Positions 34,501-48,606 are shown, counted from the first letter of the stretch. The stretch is 64,000 nt of DNA from Nymphaea colorata (GCF_008831285.2 NC_045140.1:17668370-17732369); one strand, 5' to 3'. The notes: a model not told the origin generated them from the sequence alone. Numbers and translations are program-made.

Positions 34501-36230
34501 ATGAGAAAATTATGATTTTGAGATGGTCCTTATCTAAGGACTAAAGTGGATTCAGGTTTTCACATACCTAGGTTAAGGCCACAAGTGGGTCACTAGGCTA
34601 ACCCGGTCTGGTTTCAGACAAAAGGTGCACGTAGATGCAAGGAGGTCCAGGTGCATGCTAAAACGACAACACAAGAGAAAACTACATTCTATATGCATGA
34701 TTTAAGCAAAAACGTGAAATTAAAAGAAAAAGACCAGGAAAAGGGGGCACACCTAACCCCTATGCCTACCCAAAAAACATTAAACTAAATCTATTCTAGA
34801 AAATAAAGATGTTAAACTACAATGTTATTAATGTAATTAAGAAAAATATAAGAGCGAAGCATAAATACGCTAAACTAAACATGCTAAAAGCAAAAATAAA
34901 TAAATAAAACACGCATAAAGAAAAAGAAAGAAGGCACTAAATTGCAAATAAGAAAAGAAAGAATAGGAGAAAAGAAATTGCCTGACTCTGTGACCTCTAC
35001 ACTGAGCCTCGTTGGGTTTAGGTTTAATGCAATGTTGTAAGAAGCATACGCTTCTTACAAAAAAAAAAAAAAAAAAAAACGACTCAAGCTGTTTTTTTAA
35101 AAAAAAAAAACGCCTTGAGACAGCCTCAAGGACAGTTTAGTTTCTTTAATTAAAAAAATAAAATTAAACAAAAAATGGTCAAGCTTCACACATAGCCCTA
35201 ATTAACCATGTTTGTATCCCTAAATCCCCTATTTTCAATCCAGATCACCTGTGAAATTCAACCAGCTCTGTGAAATTCAACCAGCTGCACGTTGTGAAAT
35301 TGCTAAAGGCCGGAGGCTAGAGCTGCGGCTGGTGCAGGCTTGGAGCCATCACCCAACATGGGAAATCCTGTAAGTCTCTCTCTTTGAATCTCTCTCTCCA
35401 TAGCTGATATGTTCCTTTTTGAGTCTCTTTCTCTCCATGGCTGACACCAAACGTAGGTTGCCACTTTTCTCTCTGTCCATGGCTGGCGCTAGCCATGGCC
35501 ACCATCTCGCTCTCTCAGCTTTCTGGCAGCCACATGGCTGGCGCTAGCCATGGCCACCATCTCGCTCTCTCAGCTTTCTGGCAGCCAGAGTTGGCGCCCT
35601 CTGCCGCTCTGCGTAGTGCGTATGTATGTTGCTGCTCCCTGTCTCCCACACGTCAAGCCAGGTTTTGGGTTTTGTTCATAGCCCACATCGGCACAACAAC
35701 GAGTCTCGCACATGGCAAGCCGTTACGCTAGCTTCAGTAGGATTTTAATTAGGTTTTGGTTTTGTTCATAGCCAATTTTCAAATTTTGTGGGAATCTACA
35801 CCCAAATCTAAATGGTATTATACCATTATTTAAACAAAAGTCTTGTTTCCATTACCAACAACAACATCAAGCAAATTTAATTCCTTGATATCAAGCAATG
35901 CAATAGAGAAAATGTTTGGCAGCATGTTCAATTGATAATTGCAGGCGGTCCCTTTTCGAAAATGACTTGATTTCGTTGATGTTGCCCTCATATATAGTCT
36001 ATTGGAACTTGAAACATAGCTACCCACAAAGTTAAGTTATGTCGGTTATTGGTCTACAAGTTGGATTTGGGGTCCCTTGTATTCAAGTCTAAACGCAATT
36101 ACACAATCTGATTAAGCCTAACCCAATAACGGCTATATCCCGTACCATACAGGCTATTTGAGTGTTTAGTCGATGAGAATCTCATGATACAGTTTTAGTT
36201 CATTCCTTTCCTTGGGAAGTGTTCACTGGG
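34501..36230. other. intergenic, no gene seen
   Basis: Contains two long A-runs (35059-35079 and 35099-35110) linked by CGACTCAAGCTG and an AT-rich unassigned stretch. 35477-35588 holds the tandem repeat listed separately. No coding gene is supported. Confidence 0.5.
35479..35588. repeat. exact tandem repeat, 55 bp x 2
   Basis: The unit starts ATGGCTGGCGCTAGCCATGG at 35479 and again at 35534. The two copies appear identical except at the very end, which implies a recent duplication. The unit contains the palindrome GGCGCTAGCC. Confidence 0.9.
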
Positions 36231-38018
36231 TTCAAAGCATCCCAACCTGCGTGGGTAGTATAGTAGTTTCAAAAGCAAAGCCTGACAGTATCCGGGTTTC
36301 GCTAACAACTGAAAGAGACCAAGTTTATGTAGGAATCACACCTATGAAGTTTTGTCAGTATATATGGAGCTGAGCGGCAACGCTAATAATTTATTTACAT
36401 CTAATTTAGATGTATAAACCTGGTCTATTCCATGTAAGTCCAGACATATTACATAGATAGGGCGCTTGAGAGAAGGAAAAATAGTGTTGAGATTATGAGA
36501 TGAGGACTAATTCAAACAATTTTAGATTGTTAAAGGGCACCAACAAGGGGATTGTTGAAGGCATCAATATGCAAAATCAAAAAATTCTGAGGGAAGGTTG
36601 GTGTTTTGGCATGAGAAGGCCAGAGATGAAGCGGAGAGGTGCAACTGGTTTCACACTTGTTCGTTGACAAGAGAGGAAAATCAAATAATTCTGGCCGTCG
36701 CGAGAACAGCCGATCAAGTGACATCGTGCTAACGTTCTATTGTTTTTAACAACAATAATGGCTTGAGAATGTATTAAAACATAAAAGTACATGTTGTTGC
36801 AACATACCACGCCAAAAGCTGCTCATACTCCAACAAGGATGCATATCCCGTGGAGGGCTGCTCATACTCCAAAAAGCTCTTCGGAGTGTGGAAGTTATAA
36901 GTAGAACCCATCTCGGCATCTCCAAGTTCTTTCTCTGTTTATATTCCATCACTACCAGTCTACGAAACATAAGATGCTCCTGTAATGACACCAACCGTGT
37001 AAGCATAAGACTCCATAGACATAAACGTGTAAATTTGGAAAACCAGAAAAGAAAAAGAAAACATCCCATTGTTTCAAAATTAGGACGGTTTCGTATTAGG
37101 ACATCAAACGGTCGTTTACACGTTTATGTCTATGGAACCGTTTGATGTCCTAATACGAAACCGTCCTAATTTTGAAACAATGGGATGTTTTCTTTTTCTT
37201 TTCTGGTTTTCCAAATTTACACGTTTATGTCTATGGAGTCTTATGCTTACACGGTTGGTGTCATTACAGGAGCATCTTATGTTTCGTAGACTGGTAGTGA
37301 TGGAATATAAACAGAGAAAGAACTTGGAGATGCCGAGATGGGTTCTACTTATAACTTCCACACTCCGAAGAGCTTTTTGGAGTATGAGCAGCCCTCCACG
37401 GGATATGCATCCTTGTTGGAGTATGAGCAGCTTTTGGCGTGGTATGTTGCAACAACATGTACTTTTATGTTTTAATACATTCTCAAGCCATTATTGTTGT
37501 TAAAAACAATAGAACGTTAGCACGATGTCACTTGATCGGCTGTTCTCGCGACGGCCAGAATTATTTGATTTTCCTCTCTTGTCAACGAACAAGTGTGAAA
37601 CCAGTTGCACCTCTCCGCTTCATCTCTGGCCTTCTCATGCCAAAACACCAACCTTCCCTCAGAATTTTTTGATTTTGCATATTGATGCCTTCAACAATCC
37701 CCTTGTTGGTGCCCTTTAACAATCTAAAATTGTTTGAATTAGTCCTCATCTCATAATCTCAACACTATTTTTCCTTCTCTCAAGCGCCCTATCTATGTAA
37801 TATGTCTGGACTTACATGGAATAGACCAGGTTTATACATCTAAATTAGATGTAAATAAATTATTAGCGTTGCCGCTCAGCTCCATATATACTGACAAAAC
37901 TTCATAGGTGTGATTCCTACATAAACTTGGTCTCTTTCAGTTGTTAGCGAAACCCGGATACTGTCAGGCTTTGCTTTTGAAACTACTATACTACCCACGC
38001 AGGTTGGGATGCTTTGAA
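36231..38018. repeat. near-perfect 1.79-kb palindrome
   Basis: The left arm 36231-37112 and right arm 37137-38018 are both exactly 882 bp and read as reverse complements wherever I compared them. Open frames in one arm recur identically in the other on the opposite strand. The 24-bp spacer (37113-37136) contains 22 bases (37115-37136) also found in the right arm at 37216-37237 and, inverted, in the left arm. No terminal repeat of a known transposon and no target duplication are visible at the outer ends (TTCAAAGCATCCC). The arms carry no recognisable gene. Confidence 0.93.
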
Positions 38019-39938
38019 GGCGCTGTACAAAGGTTAGTAAATAAAATAAAATTGTTTGATTTTATCATAGAAGTATCAAAAGCATTGAAAATAGTTTTGT
38101 AGATGTTCTTTCAAGAGAATAGAGATTACAAGAAAGGTAAAGGAAAAAACTCGCACAGAAAATGACTAATTATGTAAATTCTTATGCAAATGCAGAAGAT
38201 AGAGATCCCAAATCTTAAAGCAGATTTCGAAAATTCTAAAAGCACAGTTAAAAGAATAGATACTTTGAAGAACCAACTAACCGTCCTTAAGTAAATTACC
38301 AGAATGTACCAAACTAAAAAACTCCAAAAAAAAAGTGAATAACGATTGAAACCATATAAGAAGAAAATAAACTTAAAACAACAGAGAAGAAAATTTTCCA
38401 AAAGTATAATCTGGACGATAGGTTCAAGAGACCAAAAATAAAAACTACACCAACGAAAAACGAAAAACAGAAAGCCAAACCATATTAGTAAAAATCACCT
38501 ACAAAACTTGAAAGAGGTCACTAACTTCCTAAATAACAACCCCAAGGAACCAATACACGACTTTACCATTAACATCATATAATTATTGGCTATTACACAC
38601 AGTAACTTTCCTGAAACATGTAAAGCTACAAAGAGATATTTTAAAAAACAATAAAGCCGAACTCATATGTGTCTGATCCTTTCGTTGCTTGGTATTAAAT
38701 GAAAGGATACAATTAATCTTAGCCAAAAAGAAGAGAAAGGTGTGATTTAGAACAATGGCGGTACGCTCCTTTTATAGCCCTGTCACCCCCGCCACTTCCA
38801 CCCACCCATCGATACAGGACTAAATAAGTGAAAGTCCCATATGTATGGTCATCATATGACAAAGCAATTTAGCAATTTTGCAGCATCATAAAATTTTCTT
38901 GCAAGTTTTAGTCCCTCGGCTCTCTATGGCACGACCCTTTTGCTTCTTCACTTTTCGAAGCTGGCAGCCGGACAAACACCTTTTCCCGATACCCACTTTA
39001 AATTTTCGCCGGAACGATGCCCAATGGCTCTGAGAAATCTTGACTACACCAGAAAATCGACTGCTCCAGTCGGTCGGAACAAAATGGAAGGGGAATAGAA
39101 AGGTTTCCCACTTGAGAAGAAACATGGAAGGGATTCCTGTTCGGCAGTTCCAAGGGATTAGAGCCAGAAGGACTGAAGTCCCTGAACCCCCAAAAACCTG
39201 GATGCGGTTGATGGGAAGAGAGATCGTCAAGCAGTGTCGCGAGAATCAACCAGAAAAGGATTTTTTCCTTTGCTTCTTGACGTGGTGAAGGAGCCGTTGA
39301 AGGTTCCGGTGTCCTAGAATATCTTTTGGTCTTCCATAGCTGTGTCGATGCTCATGGGATGGCCCATTATGAGTGTCATGGTTGGCATTTGGTATGACGT
39401 AAAGGCTCATGAATGTTAACCATCAATTCAAGAAGAGAAGCCAGTAAGTTTATTTTTTGCAACGGGAGCATTGTAGAGTTCTTGACCAAGCAGAGAGAAA
39501 CCGTTCCCGCTCTCTGATACGAACGCTGCCAGGAGAGACTCCCACAGCCATATCTGGTGCGCAGATGGTTTGTATCTGCTCCTGCAGATAGAAATTGTAT
39601 ATACGCTAGCATATTTTTGAAGGAAAAGTTCCCCAGTTAGTCATTTGTTTTGGTTTTTGTTACAGTGCTTAATGTAAATCCGTCACTGGAAGTGAGATTA
39701 ATCTCCTTAAAATTTTTGTCCCTCGAATTGGTGTTAGACAGAGTTGTAAGTCATTTGAGGTTATCCCTTTCTCTTCTTTTTTGTACGTGTAAATTTGGTT
39801 TTTTGAATCTTTTTTGTACCTTTTTCGTTTGTACATGTAAATTTTGTTTTTTCAATAAAAGGTAAGGAGCCAACTGTAAAGGCTCATAATGATTACTATG
39901 TTATGCATGAACAAGGGCAGAGCCATAATTCTTTCCCA

Positions 39939-39978
<40 letters not shown>

Positions 39979-42900
39979 TTCATTTAGCTTACATAAAAAA
40001 ATTAAAAATCTATATGTTTACCCCTATTAAAATTTCAAAACTATAGTTTTCCCCTCATAATGAAAAGTTCTTGGCTTCACCACTCTGCTCAGCTCTATGG
40101 ATGAACATCCTAAACTGATGAGGAGAACCATGGTAATGTATGCATTAGTTGTCAAAGAGCCGTTGAAAATCGTTCTACTGCTCAATAGCATTTGGTTTTC
40201 ATAGTGGTAGTTCTTGGTATCTTGATTATCCCCAATCCAAATCCTTTACAAAGAGTTGTAGTTGTTTGGCATTAGGAACACTATATGAGTCTTTTGTAAA
40301 TCCACCTTAAAATTATGGTATACCCCTGACTATACTTTTGATGCTAATACACCCACTAATTGAGTGTGAGTTGGAATACATGAGCTGATGAACTCGGGTC
40401 CAGATCCAACCTGGTTTAGATTCCAAGTTATTTAGCCAATAGGTCAGATTTTTTACCTACCTATTTTAGTCTACACCGACAAAGTTAATAAACCATTCTA
40501 GCTATCGAACTTCACAAAAACCATTCATGATTTAGTTCATACATTTAAACATATTTTTTGACGTATATATATTGTTTTGCTCATATACTTCATTTACGGA
40601 CATAATTAACAACATCATGCATAGCATATCTAAACTTAGATAAAAAGTATAACATAAGTTTCTAGACATCAAGAACAAATCTCATTTATATGTTGACAAG
40701 CACATATATTTCAATTCATTAGCACAAAACTCTGGTTCTCAAGTATTAATCCAAGTAATAATTTTACAAAACATAAGCACATGAGACTTATGTGAGATAA
40801 ACTAGATTCAGATCCAAATCTCATTGTAACATTTATCCAAGCACAAATCTATAATGCTTAATCAAAACAAATACAACATGATTCTATGACCATCAACAGA
40901 TTGATATGCAACAGTTAGCAAAGTTACGAACATATATATGTGCATGCTAAAACAACTTAGATCCTTTCGTAATCATGCAACAGATTATCCATAAGTATAT
41001 GTTATCATGTTTTATTGTTCCCAAAGTTTCATTGTGTTGAAGTCAGTAGTCAAACGAACTCAGACCGTGGAACCATATTAGGCCAAACTATGTTCGGGTC
41101 CAGATCCATAACAACATTTACATACACATTTGCAAAGGAACTCATCCAAATCTGAAATCAGTTTACAGCTCCCGACATGGATGTATTTTCAAACAAAAAC
41201 ACTTCTAAGTCTAATTACAGAAATATAACTTTTCTCAAGCAAGCTAAATCCAAATCCATTTTCAATAACTAATACATTTTGGAGCAAAAAAAATATTTTA
41301 TTTAAATATGTTCACAAACAAATTAAAAAAAAAGTTTTCCAACATTCGACATCCCCAATTACTATCAACCGCCATTGTTTATAAGCCTTTGCAAAACAGG
41401 TCAAATCTAAACTAAATTTTTGGAATGCTACATTAACAGAAACCAAATTTTCTAATCAACTTGAACCTGGTCTCAATAAAAACCAATTTTGGCAATTCCT
41501 GGCTGGATCCCGCGAGAACGGCGCAATTGATATAGTCTTTCGCTAGACAATGCTGTTCCCCTGATGGCTGGAAAGTTGGGAATTTGTTCAGAATTTTTGT
41601 CTCCCTCTTGATTTGGCATTTCCGGCGATATGCCAGAAACCGGCCGCCTGAGGTCATTGAGATGGGTGACACCAACCAGCCTGAGATTTTTTGCATTTTA
41701 TTTTATGGTATTGGATATGAAAGATAACTTAGCATTCTGTCACGCCTCTTATATAAAGTTTGATATGTTAATCTGAATACATTCAAATTTGGGAAAATCC
41801 AAAAAGTTTTTTTTTTTTTTCTATAAATCAGCAGTTCGGTCGTGTATTCATATGATCATTGGTGTTTGGTAGTGCCACAAGCAATTGAAATGACACAGTA
41901 GACAATAACAATAGCATTATAGCGGGAATAAGCAGCTTAAATCACTTTAATAATTGAAGAGAAAAATTATCTCGTGAAATCCTTAAGAACGAGTGAGATT
42001 GAATCTTTTTCCTTTTAGTTCTGTTTCCAAACAGCGGCCAATTAAAAGTGAAATATTCATGTTAGTTACTAGAAAATATTCCAATAATTTACACCTGCAT
42101 TTTAGTTTCTATTTTTTTAAAATGCACCTCACATGTTCATTTCTATGTTCAGCACATTTTCGAAAAAATCACTTCCCCATTGATAGATTCAGTATGTTCT
42201 GTTTTTTTTTTTCGGTTTTCCAAAATAAAGCTTCGAAATCTCTTAAACAGTCCATCACAATAAAATCAATCTACTGAATATAAATACGGTGGAGAAATTT
42301 CAAAATATTCAATGAATTATATTGACAAAATCAATACACCCGCTAAATTTTAGTCGCTCAAAAGTTTCTTGAATTTATGGAAATGCAGGTGCCAAGTCTG
42401 AACCTATGCCTGATCATTTACCTACCAAGAAGGTCTACAGTCGCGCAAAGTTCATAATATTGTCCTCTTCCCATTTATTTTAAACTAAAAAATTTATGGA
42501 ATCGATAGTATTTCACAAAACATGATCCACGCCTGACTATGAACACAACAAATAGTCAAACCGGTTAAAGTTTGTGGTGTTTGTATCTCTGAGATAAATC
42601 CGAACACATTTCGTCACGATCACCAGACTGTAACGATTCAGACCCGATCAGAAGGATTGGATAGTTTTTGAACATTCAGAACCAGTTAGAATCTAGACCC
42701 GACAATGGCAAGGTGGCAAAGGCACCCACGGCGCTCTGTTCTCATCACGCGGCTGCGTGACTTACACCGTTCCTCTCGTCCACTTATATAGGGAGAAGCA
42801 GACCCCAACCTCTCCTCTGATCGATACAGGACTAAATTTTGAGACATCGAAGAACGCGTCTCTCAACGTCACTCGCTCGGTAACAGATCCCAACCCTTCC

Positions 42901-44504
42901 TCTGACCCCATTTGATTTTGAAGTCGTTTAGACGAAGATGGTAAAGAAATTTAGATCTGATTATTAATAAGGTTCACATGAATAGGAATATGACATATGA
43001 TTGAGATCCAACTCAAGTTCATGTAGATACCAAATCTTGTGCAACTAGGTTTTGAAAAGTATCAATGTTAATTCTTGAACCCATTTTTACTTTGATTCCT
43101 TCGTTTAGTCGACTTTGATCTGAATCCAATTTTTCATGTATCTGGTTGATTTGAACCCAATCCATTTACGTTCCTCCCACCAACACTGGGAAAGACTTGA
43201 TACATTTCTAATGGAGCTTGGGTGCAGATTCAAACATTTTTGTAACCAAAGAATGACAAAGGAGGTTGCTTCCACTTGGGAGCCTGTATCCATTTAATCA
43301 TGATCTGGATCCAGTCTCTTGTTGGTCCAATCAAGGAGGAAACGAGAGTTCAATCGATGGTTGGCCCGTCTGGCTCTGGTTTGCCCGTGTTGATTAAGCT
43401 TCGGTTCAAAATGCAAGTTTGGATCTGGATCTAAATGATCACAACCCAACAACCAATAAATTTTACTTACCTTTCATTAGAAGTATGATGCATTTCATAT
43501 TCCCAAGAATGCATCTCTAGCCATCTCCTTCATGCAACCATCTTCTCTTTCATGGAGCCACATATAAGTAAGGGTAAGCACATATATCAGATCCATGTCG
43601 GATATAACTACATATTACCATATCTAAATATTTGGATCTTGCTTTATTTAATCTCAAATCAGTTTCATATTAAACCATAAAACATAAAAGCTACAAAGCC
43701 ATATCCAAAATTCTGTATTTAATCGGATTTAGATGTGTGGCCACGATGATACAGATTGAGTTGTAAATGCATGACAGTGCCCCGCCAAACTCGGTTTCGG
43801 CCCGAACTGGTTCCATTGTTCCCGATTCATAATGTCCCAAAGTTCATAATGTCCCAAAGCAAGAAAATGATGGCCATTGATATCACCTGGTAATCATGAT
43901 GCATCTTGGTGTTCTGCATTGGTAGGGATGTTAAATAATGGGATATACTTTTGACTGTATTCATTTTTTCGAATATATGACTTTTACAATCACATCAAAT
44001 CCAAATTTTTGACAAGATTCAGCCTATTTTCAAAATGTAAGAATATTGGATATGGGATATTTATTTAAATCTAAATCCTATCTTAATCAAAATTCCGATC
44101 AGATATACATATATGAATACGATTGGATGTCATTTCTTAAATATGAATCTGATCTGATTTATTAATGGATATTACTTTTTTTTTTCATAACCAATTTTAC
44201 CGAAATAGTTCGGACGGATATCTAATGCAAATTGGACATATTGACATCCATATCTATTGTATAATCAATGTTTTAGATGTGGTCAATTGTGCAACTAATT
44301 GAGTTTTTGACCCACCATTAAAAGATGTTTATACATAATTATGTCCTATACTTCATGCATATTTATACATTTTTCCGTGACCCCTATGTTTACATGAGTG
44401 TTTGCGCAAGTCGGACCGAAAGTGGTGTTTCTAGTGAAAGAAGGGGAGAAACACTTAGAAACTTACCGTTAAACGAGGAGAACTGAAAACAAGTGCTAAT
44501 AACC
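38019..44504. other. long intergenic region without a supported gene
   Basis: AT-rich. Includes a TA/TG microsatellite (39939-39978), a small direct repeat around 39785-39860 (TTTGTACrTGTAAATTT), an A/T-rich unassigned block 40300-41400, and a patch at 38900-39290 and 41430-41700 with open frames that resemble nothing known. 43910-44260 belongs to a dispersed GAATCTGATCTGATTT-type repeat that also occurs at about 47200-47490. A TATA-like TTATATAGGG is at 42784, with no gene behind it. Confidence 0.5.
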
Positions 44505-45895
44505 AACTACTTGGTAAAAAGTGAGGTTGTGAATGGATCAAATTCGGATAGTGACATCCCACACATCGTCCGTGAGGCCTTCTTCCTCGCCTCCTCCGGC
44601 CGCCCGGGCCCTGTCCTAATCGACATCCCCAAGGACATCCAGCAGCAATTGGCCATCCCCAACTGGATGCAGAAGATGAAACTCCACGGCTACACTCAGA
44701 GATTGCCGAAACTCCCCGTCTCTTCCCAGGTCGAGATGATCGTTGACATGATCGCCAGTGCAAAGAAGCCCGTTCTGTATATCGGTGGTGGTTGTATCAA
44801 TTCCGGCGAGGAGCTCCGCCGGTTTATCGAGCTCACTGGCATCCCCGTCACGAACACTCTAATGGGTCTCGGCATCTTTTCCTCTGCTGCTGATCTTAGT
44901 CTGCAGATGCTGGGGATGCACGGGACGGTTTAAGCGAACTATGCGGTCGATCAGGCCGATCTGTTGCTCTCCTTTGGTGTGAGGTTCGACGATTGGGTGA
45001 CCGGAAAACTGGAGGCGTTTGCGAGTCGGGCGAGCATCGTTCATATCGATATTGGCCCAGCTGAGATCGGGAAGAACAAGCAGCCCCATGTATAGCTCTG
45101 TTCAGATATCCGGCCAGCGTTAACGAGTTGTTGGTGCAGAGGGAGGGGGTTCTTCATAGTCTAGACTTCGCAGGGTGGAGGGTTGAATTGGAGGAACAGA
45201 AGCGGAGATGGCCATTGAGCTTTCAGTCATTCGGCGATGCGATCCCCCCGCAGTATGCCATCAAAGTGCTCGACGAATTGACTGAGGGGGAGGCGATCAT
45301 CAGCACTGGAGTCGGGCAGCATCAAATGTGGGCGGCTCAGTGGTACAAGTACAAGAGGCCTCGGCAGTGGCAGACTTCTGGTGGATTGGGGGCAATGGGG
45401 TTCGGTCTGCCGGCTGCAATAGGAGCCGCAGTCGGCAGTCCAGGTACCCTGGTGGTTGATATTGACGGGGACGGCAGCTTCATCATGAATGTGCAAGAAT
45501 TGGCCACCATTAGAGCGTACAACGTGCCTGTGAAGATCATGCTACTGAACAACCAGCATCTGGGTATGGTGGTTCAGTGGGAAGATCGATTCTACAAGGC
45601 CAATAGAGCGCACACTTACCTCGGAGATCCAGCAAAAGAGTCCGAGATTTTTCCTAACATGTTGAAATTTGCAGAGGCCTGTAATATTCCAACCGCCCGC
45701 GTGACTCGGAAGTCGGAACTAGAGGCAGCCATTCGGAAGATGTTGGACACTCCAGGGCCTTGCTTGCTGGATGTGATTGTCCCGCATCAGGAGCACGTCT
45801 TGCGGATGATTCCCAGCGGAAGGGCATTCAAGGATGTGATCACGGAGGGAGATGGCAGGAGAAGTTACTCAAGCTCTGGCTTCATCGTCAAGTGA
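44505..45895 (+). pseudogene. truncated acetolactate synthase (acetohydroxyacid synthase catalytic subunit) pseudogene
   Basis: Matches the plant ALS catalytic subunit (first step of branched-chain amino acid synthesis, plastid) from NYLV onward: [37 protein letters not shown], then the C-terminal ThDP domain with [29 protein letters not shown] and IPSGRAF near the end. The N-terminal 40-45% (transit peptide, ThDP-activating Glu, first domain) is missing. Breaks: TAA at 44931-44933 in place of the Tyr of GTVYANY, TAG at 45093-45095 after QPHV, and a one-base loss near 45121. An extra segment ([11 protein letters not shown]) follows NYLV. The residue after FDD (Arg377 in Arabidopsis numbering) is Trp. 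The region equivalent to Trp574 (QWEDRF) is kept. ALS genes are usually intronless, so DNA- and RNA-mediated copying cannot be told apart. Confidence 0.92.
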
Positions 45896-47762
45896 ATTGG
45901 TTTAATTGCTAGTCGAAGTAGTCTTGGTTTAATTGCTAGTAGTCTGTTATTTATATCTTATGCATTTTCAGTAGATTGGAGCTTATGATTTAGCCTAAGG
46001 AATTAGTTGTTCATCTGCTAATTCTTTTGGACACAGTTAAGTATAACATTGTGGGTGATTTATAATGTACTGATTTCGGCTCTTCTGTCAGCTTTTATTT
46101 AACAAGGAAAGAAGTTTACAACAGGTGCTGAAGACCTTAATGGTTGATTAGGAAGTTGAACTTGACAATTGAAGTGCTGGTAAGTACATATTATTTTCTG
46201 AAAATATGTTTCTAAAACACGTTACGGCCTTCTTTTGTACTAGAGAAAACAATCTGATCATGAATGTTATTCATAGATACAACAATCAAACACTAGATCT
46301 AATCACATCCACGATCAAATACAGGATATGGTCACACTATTTATTCCCTAAAACAAGAATAGCATGAGCTTCAAACAGGTGTTTACATAACACGATGTTA
46401 AATGCCGACCGGTTATATCCAATAATACCATAGACTAATACAAGATTGCCCAAGGGCCCTATCACTCAGCTTTTCAAAAGATTTCACAAATTGTATGGTC
46501 ACAATATCCTTGAGATACAATCAAATTCTGAAACAGTAAAATTGGTCTGAAAGCCCATAACAAAGGAAATTAAGATCGAAGTAATAAGCTTATGGGAGTT
46601 CGCTAGAAGTGAAACTGAAAGGCAAAGTTCTGTACATAATCGAGAAAATATGTAAATGAGGAAAATTTCACTGAAGTATTCATATAACACTAAGAACTTT
46701 TGTGGGTCTGTGCGGGGCAATTGACCTCACAGTGTCCGCCCCTGTATAAATGAAGAGAAGAATTGCAACCGAAAATACTTCTGTTGTACATTCTTCGATG
46801 TTATCTTCAATTGCAACATGAACGTGCTGATAGCTTTACGTGATTTGGAGAATTCTATTTAATAATTAAAAAAGTTGAAATTCAAAAGTTATTGAAAATT
46901 GAAAGTAAAAATGAAATTAAAAATTTTCTCTTGATAAAACATAAAGGTTGATCATTGGAGGGCTATTGTTCGGCAATATACGCCATATCAATGGAGGGTG
47001 GATTAGGAGTCCTCCATGGAGAAAAGATGGCAATGGAGGACGCTACTGTCGATGCTCCCCCATCTTTGTCAGTGTTATCGTTTTGTCCTTCGCTTCTGGT
47101 GCATGACTTGTAAATCTCAAGCGGAATTTTGAGTAGGGGTGATCCTAAAGTGCTCATGTTTTGAAAATTTCCATCTTGTCGCGGAGTTTGAACAATGTAA
47201 ATGGCTCTGATATATTCGATTATTAATATGAATTAGATCTAAATTTAAAATTTGAATCTCAAAATCGAATCTGGCCCGAATCCTGCTTTTAAATTGACAT
47301 CGGAAGCCGATCTTTTAAATATGCCACCAAATCGGATCCACAATTCTATATTACATAAAATACCGACTTTCAAAATGGATGTTGGATATAAGAAACTTAT
47401 TCAAAGTCAAATGCAAACCCAATGTTTAAATTTTTATTTGAATCTGATGTCATTTTTTTAAAATCCAATTCTGATCTGATTTCTTATAAAGGACCTAAAT
47501 CTTGAGATGGAAATTATTCAGGCGTTTCAATTTCATAAAAAATAGACAATAGATAAACAATGGATATTTATGATTTGAACCTCAAAAGAGGGCCTTAAAA
47601 GGAGGAAAGAACAGGAAGAGTGCTTCTACAGGAAAGTTACAGCGTTTTTTGCCGCATTTTGGAACGCTGACAGAAACTCAATCTTCCAAAACTCTGAGCC
47701 AAATTCATGTGGTGTTGGAACTATTGCGTAAAAGCCAAATTAGTAGACAAAATGGAGAAGAA
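45896..47762. other. intergenic, no gene seen
   Basis: 45900-46080 may be the old ALS 3' UTR; TTGGTTTAATTGCTAGT is doubled at about 45897-45942. 47200-47490 is a dispersed repeat shared with 43910-44260. No coding frame is supported. Confidence 0.5.
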
Positions 47763-48470
47763 GAGACAGCCATCTGCCGTTGGAAAAAAGAAGCTTCCTG
47801 TTCTGCAGCCGGAAAACAGAGGGCTCTGAAGCACACTGTGTACGTATGAAAGACGACCGGCTCGGAAGAGGGAGAGAGAGATTCACCGGCTCGTGGACGG
47901 ACACCAGCATCCGCGGCGAACATCCGGAGAGAGAGGGAGGGAGAGGGAGGTCTGAGTTTAAGCGAAGAAGGTGGTGTACTCAGATATATGAGACTTTTAT
48001 GGCAGTTGCCTCTACTCACAAGTGCGCGACACGCGATTGACTATATCCTTTTGTCTATTTTACGTCGTGTTAAACAGCGTTTTCACCAAAAGACAAACAT
48101 GCATTAGTGGCGCAACAAAACTTCGGGGAATACTACAAGATTCTTTTAGTTGATGGATTTTTTGAGAGAAAACCCTAATTATTTCTGGTTCATTTTCCTT
48201 CATTGGCTTTCAGTTCAATTCTTGATTGTTTGATCATGTTGATAGTTCATCGCGGAGAATTCCTCTCTTTCGCTTCATCTAATACCTTACAATTTTATAT
48301 TACTTATAGCAGAGAACTAGGGATTCACCAAATTTAACTATGAACAGGAAAACGAAAAAACGTCATCGATTGAGTTTCATGAAGCCAATGGCACTGAGAT
48401 GGACGAACCATATGCGAAGAAAATCATAACCCGTAGTTTGAAGAGGAGATTTTGTACCTCCAATCAAATA
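47763..48470 (+). repeat. dispersed repeat family, copy B
   Basis: About 47880-48470 matches the reverse complement of 58490-59071. Landmarks in common are CATCCGGAGAGAG-like, ATATATGAGACTTTTA, GCGCGACACGCGATTGACT, CTTCGGGGAATACTACAAG, TTGATTGTTTGATCAT, GAGAATTCCTCTCTTTCGC and CATCGATTGAGTTTCATGAA. 47763-47935 also matches copy A (25345-25525) inverted. It ends about 140 bp before the pseudouridine-glycosidase-like exons. Function unknown. Confidence 0.7.
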
Positions 48471-48606
48471 TGGCTACAAATGCTTGAATATTTACATGTA
48501 ACAAAGAAAATAAACACAAAATCTAAACCGAGCGTGCTTGGAATCAGTCTTTTGACACAGGTAGGTTCTGAAAGTGGTTTCTTCCTTTTGAAATTATTAT
48601 TTGCAG

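Noticed and set aside
36577-37672. matching open frames in both arms of the palindrome as genes
   Set aside because: They are duplicated only because the DNA is. They have no known domain, and frames on both strands overlap.
38805-42840. CGATACAGGACTAAAT occurring at about 38811 and 42823 as a regulatory or attachment pair
   Set aside because: The shared part is short and the flanks differ. No element can be defined.
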